Notes under the pieces: model-generated
The model's input: only the letters and a program-made list of their open reading frames with translations
Database searches by the model: none
What the model was told of the DNA's origin: nothing
Assembly: GCF_025060895.1 (NCBI RefSeq)
Contig: NZ_JANZKV010000177.1
Coordinates: 1-33,274 of the forward strand
Direction of reading: 5' to 3'
Length of the DNA: 33,274 bases
Source: Stieleria sedimenti
GTDB taxonomy: Bacteria > Planctomycetota > Planctomycetia > Pirellulales > Pirellulaceae
Shown here: piece after piece, positions 17,901 through 26,736 of the stretch
How positions within the stretch are numbered: position 1 is the stretch's first letter
Layout of the letters: every line of letters starts with the position of its first letter
Program-made: the position numbers and the translations under genes

Positions 17901-20792
17901 TTCGCGGATCGACAGCCAGTCTTCGCGGGCAGCGGCGATGTCACTGGCCGCCTGCAGCGTACTGATCGCAGCGGCGATGGAGTTCAGGACCCGATCGGCC
18001 GGTTCGTCTTCGTAGTCTTGGTAACCGTTTTCGGTGACGTTCTTGATCGCGCGGACGAACAGGTTTTGATCGGCGGCGTACTTCAGATCGACCTTGGACT
18101 TGGCGCGATTGAGCTTCTCTTGGCCTGCCGCACGCACCATCAAACGATTCCGTTCGGTCTGCCATTGGAGTTGTCCCCACTGAACCGCCAAGTGGTTCTT
18201 GACCGCATCGTCGGCATTGCGATCGCCTTGGGTCGCTTTCTGGGCCGCTTGCCACTCACGTCCGGCGTCAAACAAACGTCGTGTCAGGTCCGACAGGTAC
18301 CCCATTTCTTTGCGAAGGTCACGCCCCCAACGCAACACGGTGTCGTGAGTTGCGGAATAAACCACGTGTTGGGGTTTGTCTTTGACTTCATCGCGCAACG
18401 ATTTGAGCACGGCGTAGACTTGATCGCGACGGGCCTGGTCTTCTAACAGCGTTTCGATTTGAAGGTTCCAACGCTGGGACCACCGCATCCAGGAGTCACC
18501 GGAAAGATGCTGTGCATGTTGTGGGGATAACAGCGATTCGTATTGTGCGATCAGCCGATCGATTTCAGCCAGTTGACCGGCCACCAGGGTCAGGTAGCGA
18601 GGCAGTCGCTGCCGGGGCATGTCATCGACCAAGCGGTTGACGCTTTCACGCAGCATGCTGACGTCGGCATACAGAGACGCAGACAGGGCGAGCGCGAACC
18701 GTGCCTGGGCAAACTCGGCCAACCGATCACATTGATAAGCCGTCTGGTTTGCCTCGCGGCCGACGGCTTGGCGATTCTTTTCGTGATCCTTGCTCCAAAC
18801 GTCTGCCTGATTTTCGGACAGCCATTGCATCTGTTTGATTTGGCCATCCAAACGTGTCTCGACGTCGATGATGGCTCTGCCGACCAATTCGGTCATCGAC
18901 GCGCTGGCCGTGTTTTGGGTTGCGGTCAGCATTTCAGTCAGACTCTTGACCAACGCGACTGATTCCTGTTGCAACGGTTTCCACTGGCTGTTAATCTCTT
19001 CCAGGACTTCAAAGTTTCCCGAGTTGTCGATTTCCTTGAGTCCCTCTGCCAGCTGTTTGGATTGCTGAGACCACTTCATGATGCGGTCGACTTGCCGGGC
19101 GAATGGTTGCAGAAACTGATGGCGATCGGCATCAAATCCATCGCCGGCGATCAGAAACTCGATCACCGGCGATTCGGTTCGCGCACCCCGGCGGTCGATG
19201 GCGACGAGTCGTGTTCGGACAAGATCTCCCGCGGAAAGCTGTGGCGTTCGTGAGGATTCGCCCAAGCGGTGCATCAAGTCCCAGGACCAGTTGAGATCCA
19301 GTTTTCGATTCTCAGCTTCGATCGGCAACGCATACGCATCGAATCGTCCTTCGTTGACGCGGACTTCTTGGATGACGCGTTCCAACGGCAAATCGTCGGC
19401 GGCATAAGCAGCCATCTCGACGACGTCTAACGACGACACCATTTGGCTGGGTTTGGTATCGTTAGTCCACCGAATGATCGGGGGCGTGTCCAAGACCGGG
19501 GTGATCATGTTCGTCGGGCTGAACGGGTTGTCCAGCCCGCTGCGGACGCTGGTCGCATCGACTTGATATTGACCGGAGGTCTTGATGGAAATCCGAGTCA
19601 GAAACTTGGTCGAGGATTCGTCCACGGGTTCCATTTCGCTGCGAGCGCCGCGAACACCGAATCGGACGACCGGGTTTTCAACGGGTTGGTCAAACGTGAC
19701 GGTCACCTCAGCCGTCGTGCCCTGCAACGCTTTCAAGTCCCCGTGTTCTTCATCAGCAGTGCGATCGTCCAGTCTGGCGTATGTGGGCAAGCGATAGCGT
19801 TTCTCATAGCGAACGACACGTGGTCGGGGCAACGGCGTCAGTTCGTGCCAGAGTGTGATCGCGTCACCGGCCGTGATGCGATACTGGATCGGTACCGAGC
19901 CGACCGACAAATTGGCCGCAAATCGTCCTCCGGGAACGTCATCGATTGCGACATCACCGGCTGCATCCAGATCGGTACCTCCGGTCGACGCGTCGGATCG
20001 GTCACCGGGCCGAAACGCGGACGCGTCCATCCGCGGCGTCATCAGGGACTGGCCGGAGGTTCCGTCAGCACTGCGCCAGTGCAGCATCACATCGTCTGAT
20101 TCGGCACCTTCGACGCGCACGATCACGCCCACCGCATCCCGTTCGGCGACGTAGCCCGACATCGGGGAGGGTTCCAAGATGGTGACTTTGGTTCGAGACG
20201 CTCGTTCGATGGCGAACCCGGGAAGTGCGGCGCGGGCGAAGCGGCGGCCGAATTGCGCCGAGGGGATGAACATCAATGCGACGCAAACCAACGCGACCGT
20301 GGATCCACTGAGCACCCAGCGGCGAACCAATCGCAACGGCAACACCTTGCCGACATCCACTTTCGCGATCCTTCGCGCCACGCGGCTTTGCAACAGGCGA
20401 CGAAAATAAGGTGCCCCGTTGGCGGAATCGGGATTCGACAATTCGACGGCGGCGACAAGGTTTTCGCGCAAGTTCGGGGCGACACTTTCGACGTGACGGG
20501 CGATTTCCAACTCGTCGCGGACGGCAAACGACGACAACCCCGTCAGCCACATCGCCGCCGCGGTTGCCACATAGATCCCGATGCTGAGTGTCCAACGCAT
20601 GGCGTCGCTGAAAAAGAACAGATAATCCAATGTCGCCAGCGCCAGCGCGAGTGAAATGAACACCAGCAGACCGACACCGATCGCGCGGGCGGCCAGCAAC
20701 ATCCCGCGGCGCCGACGGAACGCGGCCAGCGCGCGCGTGGTGATCGGATCCAGCCCCGTTCGGGCCCTTGAGTGTTCACTTACCGTTGCCAT
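14976..20792 (-). CDS. Giant (1938-residue) membrane-anchored coiled-coil protein
   Basis: Three hydrophobic segments at about 31-53, 67-90 and 159-177 anchor the protein. Residues about 185-560 are beta-rich (Ig-like in appearance) and probably extracytoplasmic. From about 560 to 1680 the chain is almost wholly charged helix and Ala/Glu/Gln-rich coiled coil, with heptad-like runs rich in EQ, AEEL and DELQRRLE. About 1690-1865 is low-complexity Gln/Ser/Pro/Gly. The last 65 residues (DWGDLRRRGVDDA, then RSIQIPPGYSREIKAYFKAL) look like a compact conserved motif of the DUF4175-like proteins in such operons. CAGGAAACAG precedes the ATG and the start is 16 bases after the vWA gene stop. Its stop overlaps the next start (ATGA). 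Function unknown; size suggests a structural envelope or trans-periplasmic element worked on by the vWA proteins. Confidence 0.93.
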   Translation of the reverse strand: MATVSEHSRARTGLDPITTRALAAFRRRRGMLLAARAIGVGLLVFISLALALATLDYLFFFSDAMRWTLSIGIYVATAAAMWLTGLSSFAVRDELEIARHVESVAPNLRENLVAAVELSNPDSANGAPYFRRLLQSRVARRIAKVDVGKVLPLRLVRRWVLSGSTVALVCVALMFIPSAQFGRRFARAALPGFAIERASRTKVTILEPSPMSGYVAERDAVGVIVRVEGAESDDVMLHWRSADGTSGQSLMTPRMDASAFRPGDRSDASTGGTDLDAAGDVAIDDVPGGRFAANLSVGSVPIQYRITAGDAITLWHELTPLPRPRVVRYEKRYRLPTYARLDDRTADEEHGDLKALQGTTAEVTVTFDQPVENPVVRFGVRGARSEMEPVDESSTKFLTRISIKTSGQYQVDATSVRSGLDNPFSPTNMITPVLDTPPIIRWTNDTKPSQMVSSLDVVEMAAYAADDLPLERVIQEVRVNEGRFDAYALPIEAENRKLDLNWSWDLMHRLGESSRTPQLSAGDLVRTRLVAIDRRGARTESPVIEFLIAGDGFDADRHQFLQPFARQVDRIMKWSQQSKQLAEGLKEIDNSGNFEVLEEINSQWKPLQQESVALVKSLTEMLTATQNTASASMTELVGRAIIDVETRLDGQIKQMQWLSENQADVWSKDHEKNRQAVGREANQTAYQCDRLAEFAQARFALALSASLYADVSMLRESVNRLVDDMPRQRLPRYLTLVAGQLAEIDRLIAQYESLLSPQHAQHLSGDSWMRWSQRWNLQIETLLEDQARRDQVYAVLKSLRDEVKDKPQHVVYSATHDTVLRWGRDLRKEMGYLSDLTRRLFDAGREWQAAQKATQGDRNADDAVKNHLAVQWGQLQWQTERNRLMVRAAGQEKLNRAKSKVDLKYAADQNLFVRAIKNVTENGYQDYEDEPADRVLNSIAAAISTLQAASDIAAAREDWLSIREGESQSDPAPLRKIYHPIWFKLQDIRIELGVRYLRQSQVDWETVLRPIDETRHNDDHTQANNRIDPRRWNQEPFVSAGKPLESLARDLHVGLDGLSDKREQARDVLRRYVLTLSEQAREAAEKAEQAKQETDQRPDAGEQSAEEVQPLQDEAIEKATETIGALIDQANTTDIIDDQQREVARDADAAAELIAEAVQDTKDALKEAEAAQSDQQRDEALESAEQKLGELSERLEQTADHFEKIENGEDIAESRERLRQAEAQLKAAEELEQRYDSASEMADAAKQDPRELLRQLEQELQRNEPMQNELSEIAEDIVGEVAENLKQAAKDEDELQRRLESNDDAFAEQKRQKQLMLDEFVARAKTLRDRTLSTASKAAGWGDDPKTRESIEQTRQKLNDSINQAEQISRGKPTLSELQSATRQMQQDVKQAADATRQAAQQVAQQADKDLHGDKQKRNTTAESMQRNENQLRNDELRALDQQRKKWASAEKDAGRRVRENEQKKRSAENSLKRTQDKLKKDPNNEWHKREVEKQQDLIAEASRAIEQARQTNDLATERSKQAVKRANDINQIKATPLDKANPAAQLGEKLANSAAERLQQLAQELGQLAEKSDIAPDLRATSESAESLAKQQRLVQDNVQAAADDLARASRHEARLENDRTAEQLAQASQQTEQRAGQAVKQAGEELEQTADESKNAAAAAEALQDATEKIAAQAEAVQSMLGQSQSSDGQSSQSPGESGDSDSPAASQSASADATQSPGRPSSQTPSGNASESGQQPGNQPSARQMAQTLDELDRSLAAQASQSAQQPSDSQQASGQPSEGNQGQPAGGQTGNEPGGQPSSDPNADGRPGSGQPPQNAVEASPTLAQMLEAQMQQAARERLKSLQQAQAGEQPGEPSNSDASSPNPISESGEGDMPDGPDEIDLIEGAIADGDWGDLRRRGVDDAAQGRSIQIPPGYSREIKAYFKALSKRAAESK

Positions 20793-20808
20793 TTCTGTTT
20801 CCTGTCCG

Positions 20809-23202
20809 TTACACCAATCCGGCTCGTTTGCGACACCACCATTCGATGGTCAGCAACCCAATGATCAACCAAAACCACAGATAAGACTGCCAAAGCACCG
20901 TGTCGGTTTCGATGACGGTGCCGCTGGAGAGCGGCTTGAGCAATTCCAGCATCCGCTCGGCGTCGGATTCATGGATGTACGTCCCCTCGCCTGCCGATGC
21001 GATTTGACGCAAGGCGTCTTCATCAAGACTCATCCGCTGCATCTCGGCGTGATCGTCTTCGGTGACCCAAATCGGCGTCGACGCGAGCAGAGCGGATTCG
21101 TCAAAACCGCTGGCACGAATTCGGATCGAATATTCACCGCCGGGTAGCGGCGGCACCTGGCCGACATAGGTGCCGCGGTTGGGGTTATCGACACTCAATG
21201 GCACCGTGGCGATTTTGTTGCCGTCACGCATGACCAACGCATCGACGGTGGCATCCGCAACGGGGTTGCCACGGACGTCACGTAACCGGGCGCGGACCAC
21301 GACTGATTCCCCCCCCTGGTATTCCACCTTGTCGGTGCCGATGGAAACGTACTGATCACTGGCGGAAAACGGCGGTTCCATCGCCGCGACGACCAACTGG
21401 TTCCAAAACCGGGCGTGAAATCGATCGGCAACTTTGTAGCGCCAGCGCCAGGTTTGATCGGAGGCGAAATAGAACACACGTCCCGCCCCGTACATTCGTG
21501 TGGCCAACCACGGTGTGCGGGTGCCGCTGTCCGAGACCGCTTCGCCCCAAGCCTCGGCGCCTTCACTCAATTCGACGTTCGCACTCCACTTGGGCGCCGG
21601 CAGGGAACGCCAAAACGAATCCAGTTGATCGGTTTGATCAATCAAGCCAAGCGCGGGTTGTTCCAGTCCAGCCGGTGTCGCCTGCAATCGGCTGGGCACC
21701 GGCAAGGTTGAGCTTCCTCGATAGCGAACCGGCATCAATTCGCCGAACTCGGTGGCGGCCAAGGCGCGGAGTTTTCCGAACCGCCCGTCGATGATCACCA
21801 GACCACCACCGCCGGCGACGAAACGCGACAGCAGTCCTCGGTCGCCGGTCGTGAATTGCGAAGAATCAATTTCACCCAATAAAACGGCATCGTACTGCTC
21901 CATCTCCGCTGCGGTCGCGGGAAACTGTCCCGGAGCGCTGCCACGTTGCAGTTTGGGACTGGACGTCCCGGGGCCAAACAAGACCACGTCGGCCTGCCAG
22001 GCGGGGTCGCGGACGAACAGGTTTTTTAAATAACGGGTTTCCCAGCGGCTGGATCCGTCGACGATCAACAGTCGACGATTGCGCGTCGATGCCGCAACAC
22101 GGAAGTGCGACAAGTTATTGTCCGCCGAGTAATCGGGACCATTGGATTCGACGGTCGCGACCAGACGCAAAACTTCGTTGGTTCGATTGATGCCGCGCGG
22201 TGATCGTGAACGGAGCGATTGAACGATCTGGCCGACGTCGATTTCAAACGGCACAGCCTGTTGCCCCGTGTTCGAAATGCTGATCGACTTTTGCCAGACG
22301 GTTTCTCCGTCCGATTCAATCCGAACCAAGACCGGTTCGCCTTGCCGGCCGAACTGTTTAACGATCACTTGGCCGGCCAATTTGCCTTCGGCTGCGACGG
22401 TTTCCGGGCGGATGACTTCGACAATTCCGACGTCGGGTGGTTCATCGACGGAACCGAACCCCAGCGTGTTGACCGTGGTTCCACCGCTGGCGAGTTGTTT
22501 GGCGACCGAGGGTGGTGAGCGTTCCAATCGCTTTGCCGTCTCGGTGTCACGCCCGTCGGTCATCAACACGATCGCGGCACGGCGGACCGAGTCAACCGAG
22601 CCGTCAGACGACTGGGCGGCGGAACCACCGACTGCAGATTGACCGGCCGCAGCGTCTAAATTGATCGTCGAAAGGATGGATTGAAGCGGACGCGACAGAT
22701 TGGTAGCCGGGCCGTCGGCCGCCCAATCCAAGGCCGTCGGCAGTTCCGTCTGGTCATCGGAGGACCAGATCGAGACGGGATCGGAGTCGCTGTAGGCGAT
22801 GACATCGATCGCGTGAGTCTTCTGGATCTGCTCCAACCAACCCGGCTCGGTGGCGTTGCCAAGCAGCGATGCCGTCGCGCGTTGCAGACGATTGTCCGCC
22901 GTGGTTTCCGATTGGCTGTCGGTCAGCGACATGCTGCGCGACGTATCGACCGCGAACACGACCCGCCCGAGGGTTCCGATCACCTGTCGACGGTGCCAAA
23001 CCGGTCCGGCCAAGATGAACACGACCAGTGCGACGGCGGTTCCGCGCAGCGCCGGCAGCAAGTATTGATACGGTGATCGGATCGACCGCGTTTCTCGCGC
23101 ATAGAGCACGACGACCCCGGTGACCGCCAGCAGCGCGAGGATTCCGACGAACCAAGCCGGCAAATCGCCGGCGAAGCGGATCGATGCGAAGGGAGAAACC
23201 AT
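20809..23202 (-). CDS. vWA protein with GATase1-like domain and membrane anchors
   Basis: A 797-residue membrane protein. Two N-terminal helices (about 15-34 and 51-67) are followed by a von Willebrand factor A domain with MIDAS motif D86-x-S88-x-S90 (DTSRSMS) and the later VLMTDGRDTE segment. Residues about 370-510 resemble the class-I glutamine-amidotransferase-like fold (RRLLIVDGSSRWETRYLKNL, AVLLGEIDSSQF, GGGGLVIIDG); no Cys nucleophile is seen, so it should be non-catalytic. A beta-rich region follows (GGEYSIRIRASGF) and a C-terminal helix (WFWLIIGLLTIEWW). The start at 23202 shares one base with the upstream stop (TAATG); a longer frame to 23256 lies in the upstream gene. Likely works with the BatA-like and DUF58 proteins in the same transcript. 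Confidence 0.92.
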   Translation of the reverse strand: MVSPFASIRFAGDLPAWFVGILALLAVTGVVVLYARETRSIRSPYQYLLPALRGTAVALVVFILAGPVWHRRQVIGTLGRVVFAVDTSRSMSLTDSQSETTADNRLQRATASLLGNATEPGWLEQIQKTHAIDVIAYSDSDPVSIWSSDDQTELPTALDWAADGPATNLSRPLQSILSTINLDAAAGQSAVGGSAAQSSDGSVDSVRRAAIVLMTDGRDTETAKRLERSPPSVAKQLASGGTTVNTLGFGSVDEPPDVGIVEVIRPETVAAEGKLAGQVIVKQFGRQGEPVLVRIESDGETVWQKSISISNTGQQAVPFEIDVGQIVQSLRSRSPRGINRTNEVLRLVATVESNGPDYSADNNLSHFRVAASTRNRRLLIVDGSSRWETRYLKNLFVRDPAWQADVVLFGPGTSSPKLQRGSAPGQFPATAAEMEQYDAVLLGEIDSSQFTTGDRGLLSRFVAGGGGLVIIDGRFGKLRALAATEFGELMPVRYRGSSTLPVPSRLQATPAGLEQPALGLIDQTDQLDSFWRSLPAPKWSANVELSEGAEAWGEAVSDSGTRTPWLATRMYGAGRVFYFASDQTWRWRYKVADRFHARFWNQLVVAAMEPPFSASDQYVSIGTDKVEYQGGESVVVRARLRDVRGNPVADATVDALVMRDGNKIATVPLSVDNPNRGTYVGQVPPLPGGEYSIRIRASGFDESALLASTPIWVTEDDHAEMQRMSLDEDALRQIASAGEGTYIHESDAERMLELLKPLSSGTVIETDTVLWQSYLWFWLIIGLLTIEWWCRKRAGLV

Positions 23203-25469
23203 TACGAAGTGCCTCCCGTGATTCTCCGTCGGGCAACCAGGTTTTGCTGCAACCACAACTCGGCGACCAACGCGATCAATAGCGCCACCAAAATCACCCG
23301 CCAGATCTCGCGTCCGAAGGAACGCGAACGGTCGGCGTCTTGCAGCAACACGGCGCTCTCGAACACCTGCGCGCTCAGAATGTTCGCCAATGTTTGTTGA
23401 CGTTCTTGGCTGACATCGACCAACATCGATTCGGACGCGTCGACCGTCGCAATCCGAAGGGTTTCCATGGTTTCGGATTTCTCCGGATCGGCAAGATCGG
23501 TCAACCGTTTCTGAATCGTGTAAACGCCGGGGGAATAAGTCGCCGTCAGACGCACGGGTTCGCCCGCGTCAGGTGTCTCGAGTTCGAATTGTCCTCGCGG
23601 GGTGCGTGCGGCAAAATGCGTGCGGGTTTCCGCGCCCCGTTCCGTCTGAGGCGCCGGCCAATCATTCGGGCTGATCACGATCGGTTGCCCCACCTGAATC
23701 ATGGCGTCGCTGCGTTTGCCGGCCAGATCCAAAACCATTTGCTGAATCAGCGGCAGAAAGACCGGCCGCAGCGGCAGGTTGGTCCAGGCGGCATTTCCCG
23801 AGATCGCAAACTGCACGACCGTCCCGTCGCCGACGGTATCCATCACCGCCAACGGTGCTCCGTCGGTGGTTCGCAGCAAGACGATCCGATGGGTGGGCGC
23901 GTTTTCGTCCGCTTCGTCGATCGTGAAGGCACGGTAGGCGGACAAGTTCACGGCCGACAGCGGGTTGTCACTTCCGCGGGCCAGGATCTTCCAGGGCTGG
24001 TACAGAGACGTGGGCTGATCGATGGCAAACGTTTCTTCGGAGCCACCGCTGTCGACATCGGGATTCCCCACAACGTCGCCGAGCGAGGCGGGGAACGACA
24101 GCACAGCGTCTTGGTTTCGCCAACCCTGATTGTAGAGTTCTGGACGCAAACTCGGTCCGTCGAACACGACCAACGCCCCGCCTTGATCGACAAAGATCGC
24201 AATCCGTTGCTTGGCCGAATCGGAAAGTTGTCCGACGCCGCAAAGCACGATGACACGCGTCGGGTTTTCATCGAGTGCGGATTCCAACCGTTGCGACGTC
24301 ACGACGGCGGCGCGGACCGGATCGGGGCGGTCATCACCGCCGAAGGCAAAGGGGCTCAGCGCGATGGCCAAAAAGTCGGCTTGTCCGCTGAGCGGTTCAT
24401 TACCGGGCCGACCGTCGACCAACAGCACGTTGACCTCATTGATCACCTCGACAGCCACACTACGCGTGTTGTCGTCGACCAGCACGTCACCACGATCGAT
24501 CGTCGCGGCGATTTCATGGATCCCGGCCTGATCGATGGTGTGCGTCAACCGATTCGTCGATGTTGATTTCGCATCGATCGAAACGACTCGTGGTTCCAAC
24601 GGTTTTCCGTCGATCGACCAGATCAATCGCAAGTCGTTGGCGGGCAGGTCGGACGCATTGCGTAGCGTCGCCGTGTAAACGCCCGAACGCTCGCTGACGA
24701 TCACGGGCGAATCGATGGTCACCGCATCGACCGAAACGTTGGCCAGGTCGTCCCAGTGGGTGCCCACGTCCAGCATGTCGATGACCATTTGATTGCCGCG
24801 ATCGGATTCCGCTTCGATCTGATTCGTTTCGGCGATGCGACGGGCGGCTTCCAGGGTCGCGGCATCGACCGCCCCGGCTTGAAAATCGGACACGACCAGA
24901 ATTTGGCGTCTCGGATGCGAGCCTTCGTCGGCGGCCGCGATGGCCGCATCGACCAGTTGACCGATCGAAACGGCGTTGCCTTGGGCATCGATTTTTCGCA
25001 GGGCGGCAAGCGCATCGGAAACACCCATCTTGGACGGGACGGCGCCCAAACGCGATCCGCGGACCAACATCACTTCGTCGCGCCGCGTCAGATCCGCCAG
25101 CACGGTTCGAAGTTCTTCTTTGGCGACTTCGATCCGCGCCGGTTCGCCCGGCGGCGTCAACGACATGCTACGCGAATCATCGATCGCGATGACCAGTGTT
25201 TTCGGAGCATCGCCGGCGAGTGCGCGAAGCCCCGTCCAAACGGGCCGGGCCAGACAGAACGCCAACAGCACGGGGATCGCACATCGCAACAGCAACAACA
25301 ACAGATTGGTCACCTGCATGCGACGGCGATTGACACGCACCACGCTTTCGAGCAAGTACATCGCGCCCCAGTCCACGGTTTTGAACCGGCTGCGAAAGAA
25401 CAAATGGATGATCAGCGGGATAGTGAAAGCGAATGCGCCAAACGCCAATGCTGCGTTGAGAAGACTCAT
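23202..25469 (-). CDS. BatA-like vWA protein with aerotolerance N-terminal domain
   Basis: A 755-residue membrane protein. The N-terminus matches the BatA/aerotolerance-regulator N-terminal domain: a helix at about 5-25, the IPLIIHLFFRSR motif and a second helix at about 53-73. A vWA domain follows, with MIDAS D97-x-S99-x-S101 (DDSRSMS) and LVVSDFQAG. The middle is beta-rich; about 370-480 has a GATase1-like look (VNVLLVDGRPG, RVIVLCGVGQL, GGALVVFDGP). A final helix lies at about 723-741. Such proteins occur beside MoxR ATPases and DUF58 proteins in many bacteria. The start overlaps the DUF58 stop by four bases (ATGA). Confidence 0.93.
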   Translation of the reverse strand: MSLLNAALAFGAFAFTIPLIIHLFFRSRFKTVDWGAMYLLESVVRVNRRRMQVTNLLLLLLRCAIPVLLAFCLARPVWTGLRALAGDAPKTLVIAIDDSRSMSLTPPGEPARIEVAKEELRTVLADLTRRDEVMLVRGSRLGAVPSKMGVSDALAALRKIDAQGNAVSIGQLVDAAIAAADEGSHPRRQILVVSDFQAGAVDAATLEAARRIAETNQIEAESDRGNQMVIDMLDVGTHWDDLANVSVDAVTIDSPVIVSERSGVYTATLRNASDLPANDLRLIWSIDGKPLEPRVVSIDAKSTSTNRLTHTIDQAGIHEIAATIDRGDVLVDDNTRSVAVEVINEVNVLLVDGRPGNEPLSGQADFLAIALSPFAFGGDDRPDPVRAAVVTSQRLESALDENPTRVIVLCGVGQLSDSAKQRIAIFVDQGGALVVFDGPSLRPELYNQGWRNQDAVLSFPASLGDVVGNPDVDSGGSEETFAIDQPTSLYQPWKILARGSDNPLSAVNLSAYRAFTIDEADENAPTHRIVLLRTTDGAPLAVMDTVGDGTVVQFAISGNAAWTNLPLRPVFLPLIQQMVLDLAGKRSDAMIQVGQPIVISPNDWPAPQTERGAETRTHFAARTPRGQFELETPDAGEPVRLTATYSPGVYTIQKRLTDLADPEKSETMETLRIATVDASESMLVDVSQERQQTLANILSAQVFESAVLLQDADRSRSFGREIWRVILVALLIALVAELWLQQNLVARRRITGGTS

Positions 25470-26374
25470 CGGACCGCGCGTCTCCTTGCCGCAACATACT
25501 CATGCAAGACGTCGACAAAGGGTTGGTCCGTGGTGATCGGGATCAGATCGACGCGACTCCGTCGACTGGCCTCGCGCAAGGCCTCGTTGTGTTGGGCCAG
25601 TCGGTCCTGATAGGCATCTCGGATCGACGCGGCATCCACGGTCTGTTCGTCGATGGCATGTTCCAAGTCACGGAATTGAATACGTCCCGAAAACGGAAAT
25701 TCCACTTCGTCAGGGTCTAAGATTTGAAAAAAGATGATCTCGTGCTTGTTGGCTCGAAACTGAGCCAAGGATCGTGAAATCGATTCGGCGTCGCCCATCG
25801 AATCGGAAATGATCACGATCAATCCACGCCGTCCGACTTTGGGAACGATCTTTCGGAATACGCCGCCCAAGTCCGTGTCGCGTCGTGATTGGTCCGCCAC
25901 CAGTGCCGACAGGATCGGTTGCAGGTGAGAGGGACGGCTTCGCAGCGGGACCTGTTGCCGGAGGTCATTGTCAAACGTCACCAGCGCGACGGGATCTTGT
26001 TGTCCCAACATGAAGTAGGCGAAGGCGGCGGCGAGTCGTGTGGCGTATTCGTGCTTGCTCAAACCGTCGACGCTGCGAGTGCCCTTGTAGGCCATCGAAC
26101 CACTCTGGTCGACCAACAAGTGACATCGCAAGTTCGTCTCTTCTTCGTACTGGCGGATGTACAAACGATCGCTCTTGCCGAAGACCTTCCAATCGATATT
26201 CTTCAGCTCGTCGCCTTGGACATATTGTCGGTGCTCCTTAAATTCGACACTGAACCCTTTGTGGGGCGAACGGTGTCGTCCACTGCAGTAGCCTTCAACG
26301 ATCTCCCGCGCCAGAATTTGCAGTCGCGCGACGCGCGAAAGTTCCTTGGGTTTGACGAAATCCAAAATCCGCAT
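25466..26374 (-). CDS. DUF58 protein with MIDAS motif, first gene of the operon
   Basis: A 302-residue soluble protein. The DUF58 signature is complete: GRHRSPHKGFSVEFKEHRQY at 33-52, GDELKNIDWKVFGKSDRLYIRQYEEE up to residue 79. A vWA-like MIDAS D89-x-S91-x-S93 (DQSGSM) follows. The start at 26374 (MRILDF) matches the family; a longer frame to 26575 adds a Pro/Ser-rich stretch without family character. The Shine-Dalgarno is not obvious. A TATAAT lies about 64 bases upstream. DUF58 proteins act with MoxR AAA+ ATPases, and planctomycete versions usually have a moxR gene directly upstream; here the upstream gene is a divergent rarD. Head of the six-gene run ending at 12926. Confidence 0.94.
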   Translation of the reverse strand: MRILDFVKPKELSRVARLQILAREIVEGYCSGRHRSPHKGFSVEFKEHRQYVQGDELKNIDWKVFGKSDRLYIRQYEEETNLRCHLLVDQSGSMAYKGTRSVDGLSKHEYATRLAAAFAYFMLGQQDPVALVTFDNDLRQQVPLRSRPSHLQPILSALVADQSRRDTDLGGVFRKIVPKVGRRGLIVIISDSMGDAESISRSLAQFRANKHEIIFFQILDPDEVEFPFSGRIQFRDLEHAIDEQTVDAASIRDAYQDRLAQHNEALREASRRSRVDLIPITTDQPFVDVLHEYVAARRRAVR

Positions 26375-26736
26375 GGGGGGGCTCGGGTTCGGTGGGCTGA
26401 GATTCGGTGGGGATCGATTTTGAGGGAATTGGACTGGATTATACCCTCTCACGGCTCGTTGATTCATTGGGATCGACGAAGTTCTCCCGTGGTCGATTGG
26501 GATTCCCGTCGACGACGAACAGGATGGCCGATGGCTTGGCGTCGAGGATGCTTCGAACGCGCTGCCATTCTGCAAGGAGGATCTGTAAGCTCACTCGATT
26601 CGGCTGGTATTCACGGAATATCGGCCGGATTCGCTCAGGCTTGCGGGGGTGATCGGTTGATCTCGAATTGCAGCAAGTCCACCGCCCGTTTGGTTGGGCA
26701 TTCTACGGCGTTTGCCAAGGTTTTCAAAAACACCGC
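26375..26736. other. Divergent spacer between the DUF58 operon and rarD
   Basis: 362 bases with no convincing gene. It should carry promoters in both directions. The only clear element is the minus-strand TATAAT at 26438-26443. ATTCGGTGGG and GTTCGGTGGG occur near 26388 and 26402. Nothing in it resembles a remnant of moxR. Confidence 0.5.
26438..26466 (-). promoter_or_regulatory. Candidate sigma-70 promoter of the six-gene operon
   Basis: A perfect TATAAT reads on the minus strand at 26443-26438. Seventeen bases upstream stands TGAATC, a poor -35. Transcription would begin near 26431, giving a leader of about 57 bases before the DUF58 start. Position and -10 are good; the -35 is weak. Confidence 0.4.

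Noticed and set aside
15051-20654. Several plus-strand frames of 100-345 residues opposite the giant gene
   Set aside because: Shadows of a GC-rich coiled-coil gene; leucine/phenylalanine-rich products mirror Glu/Gln/Lys codons on the coding strand.
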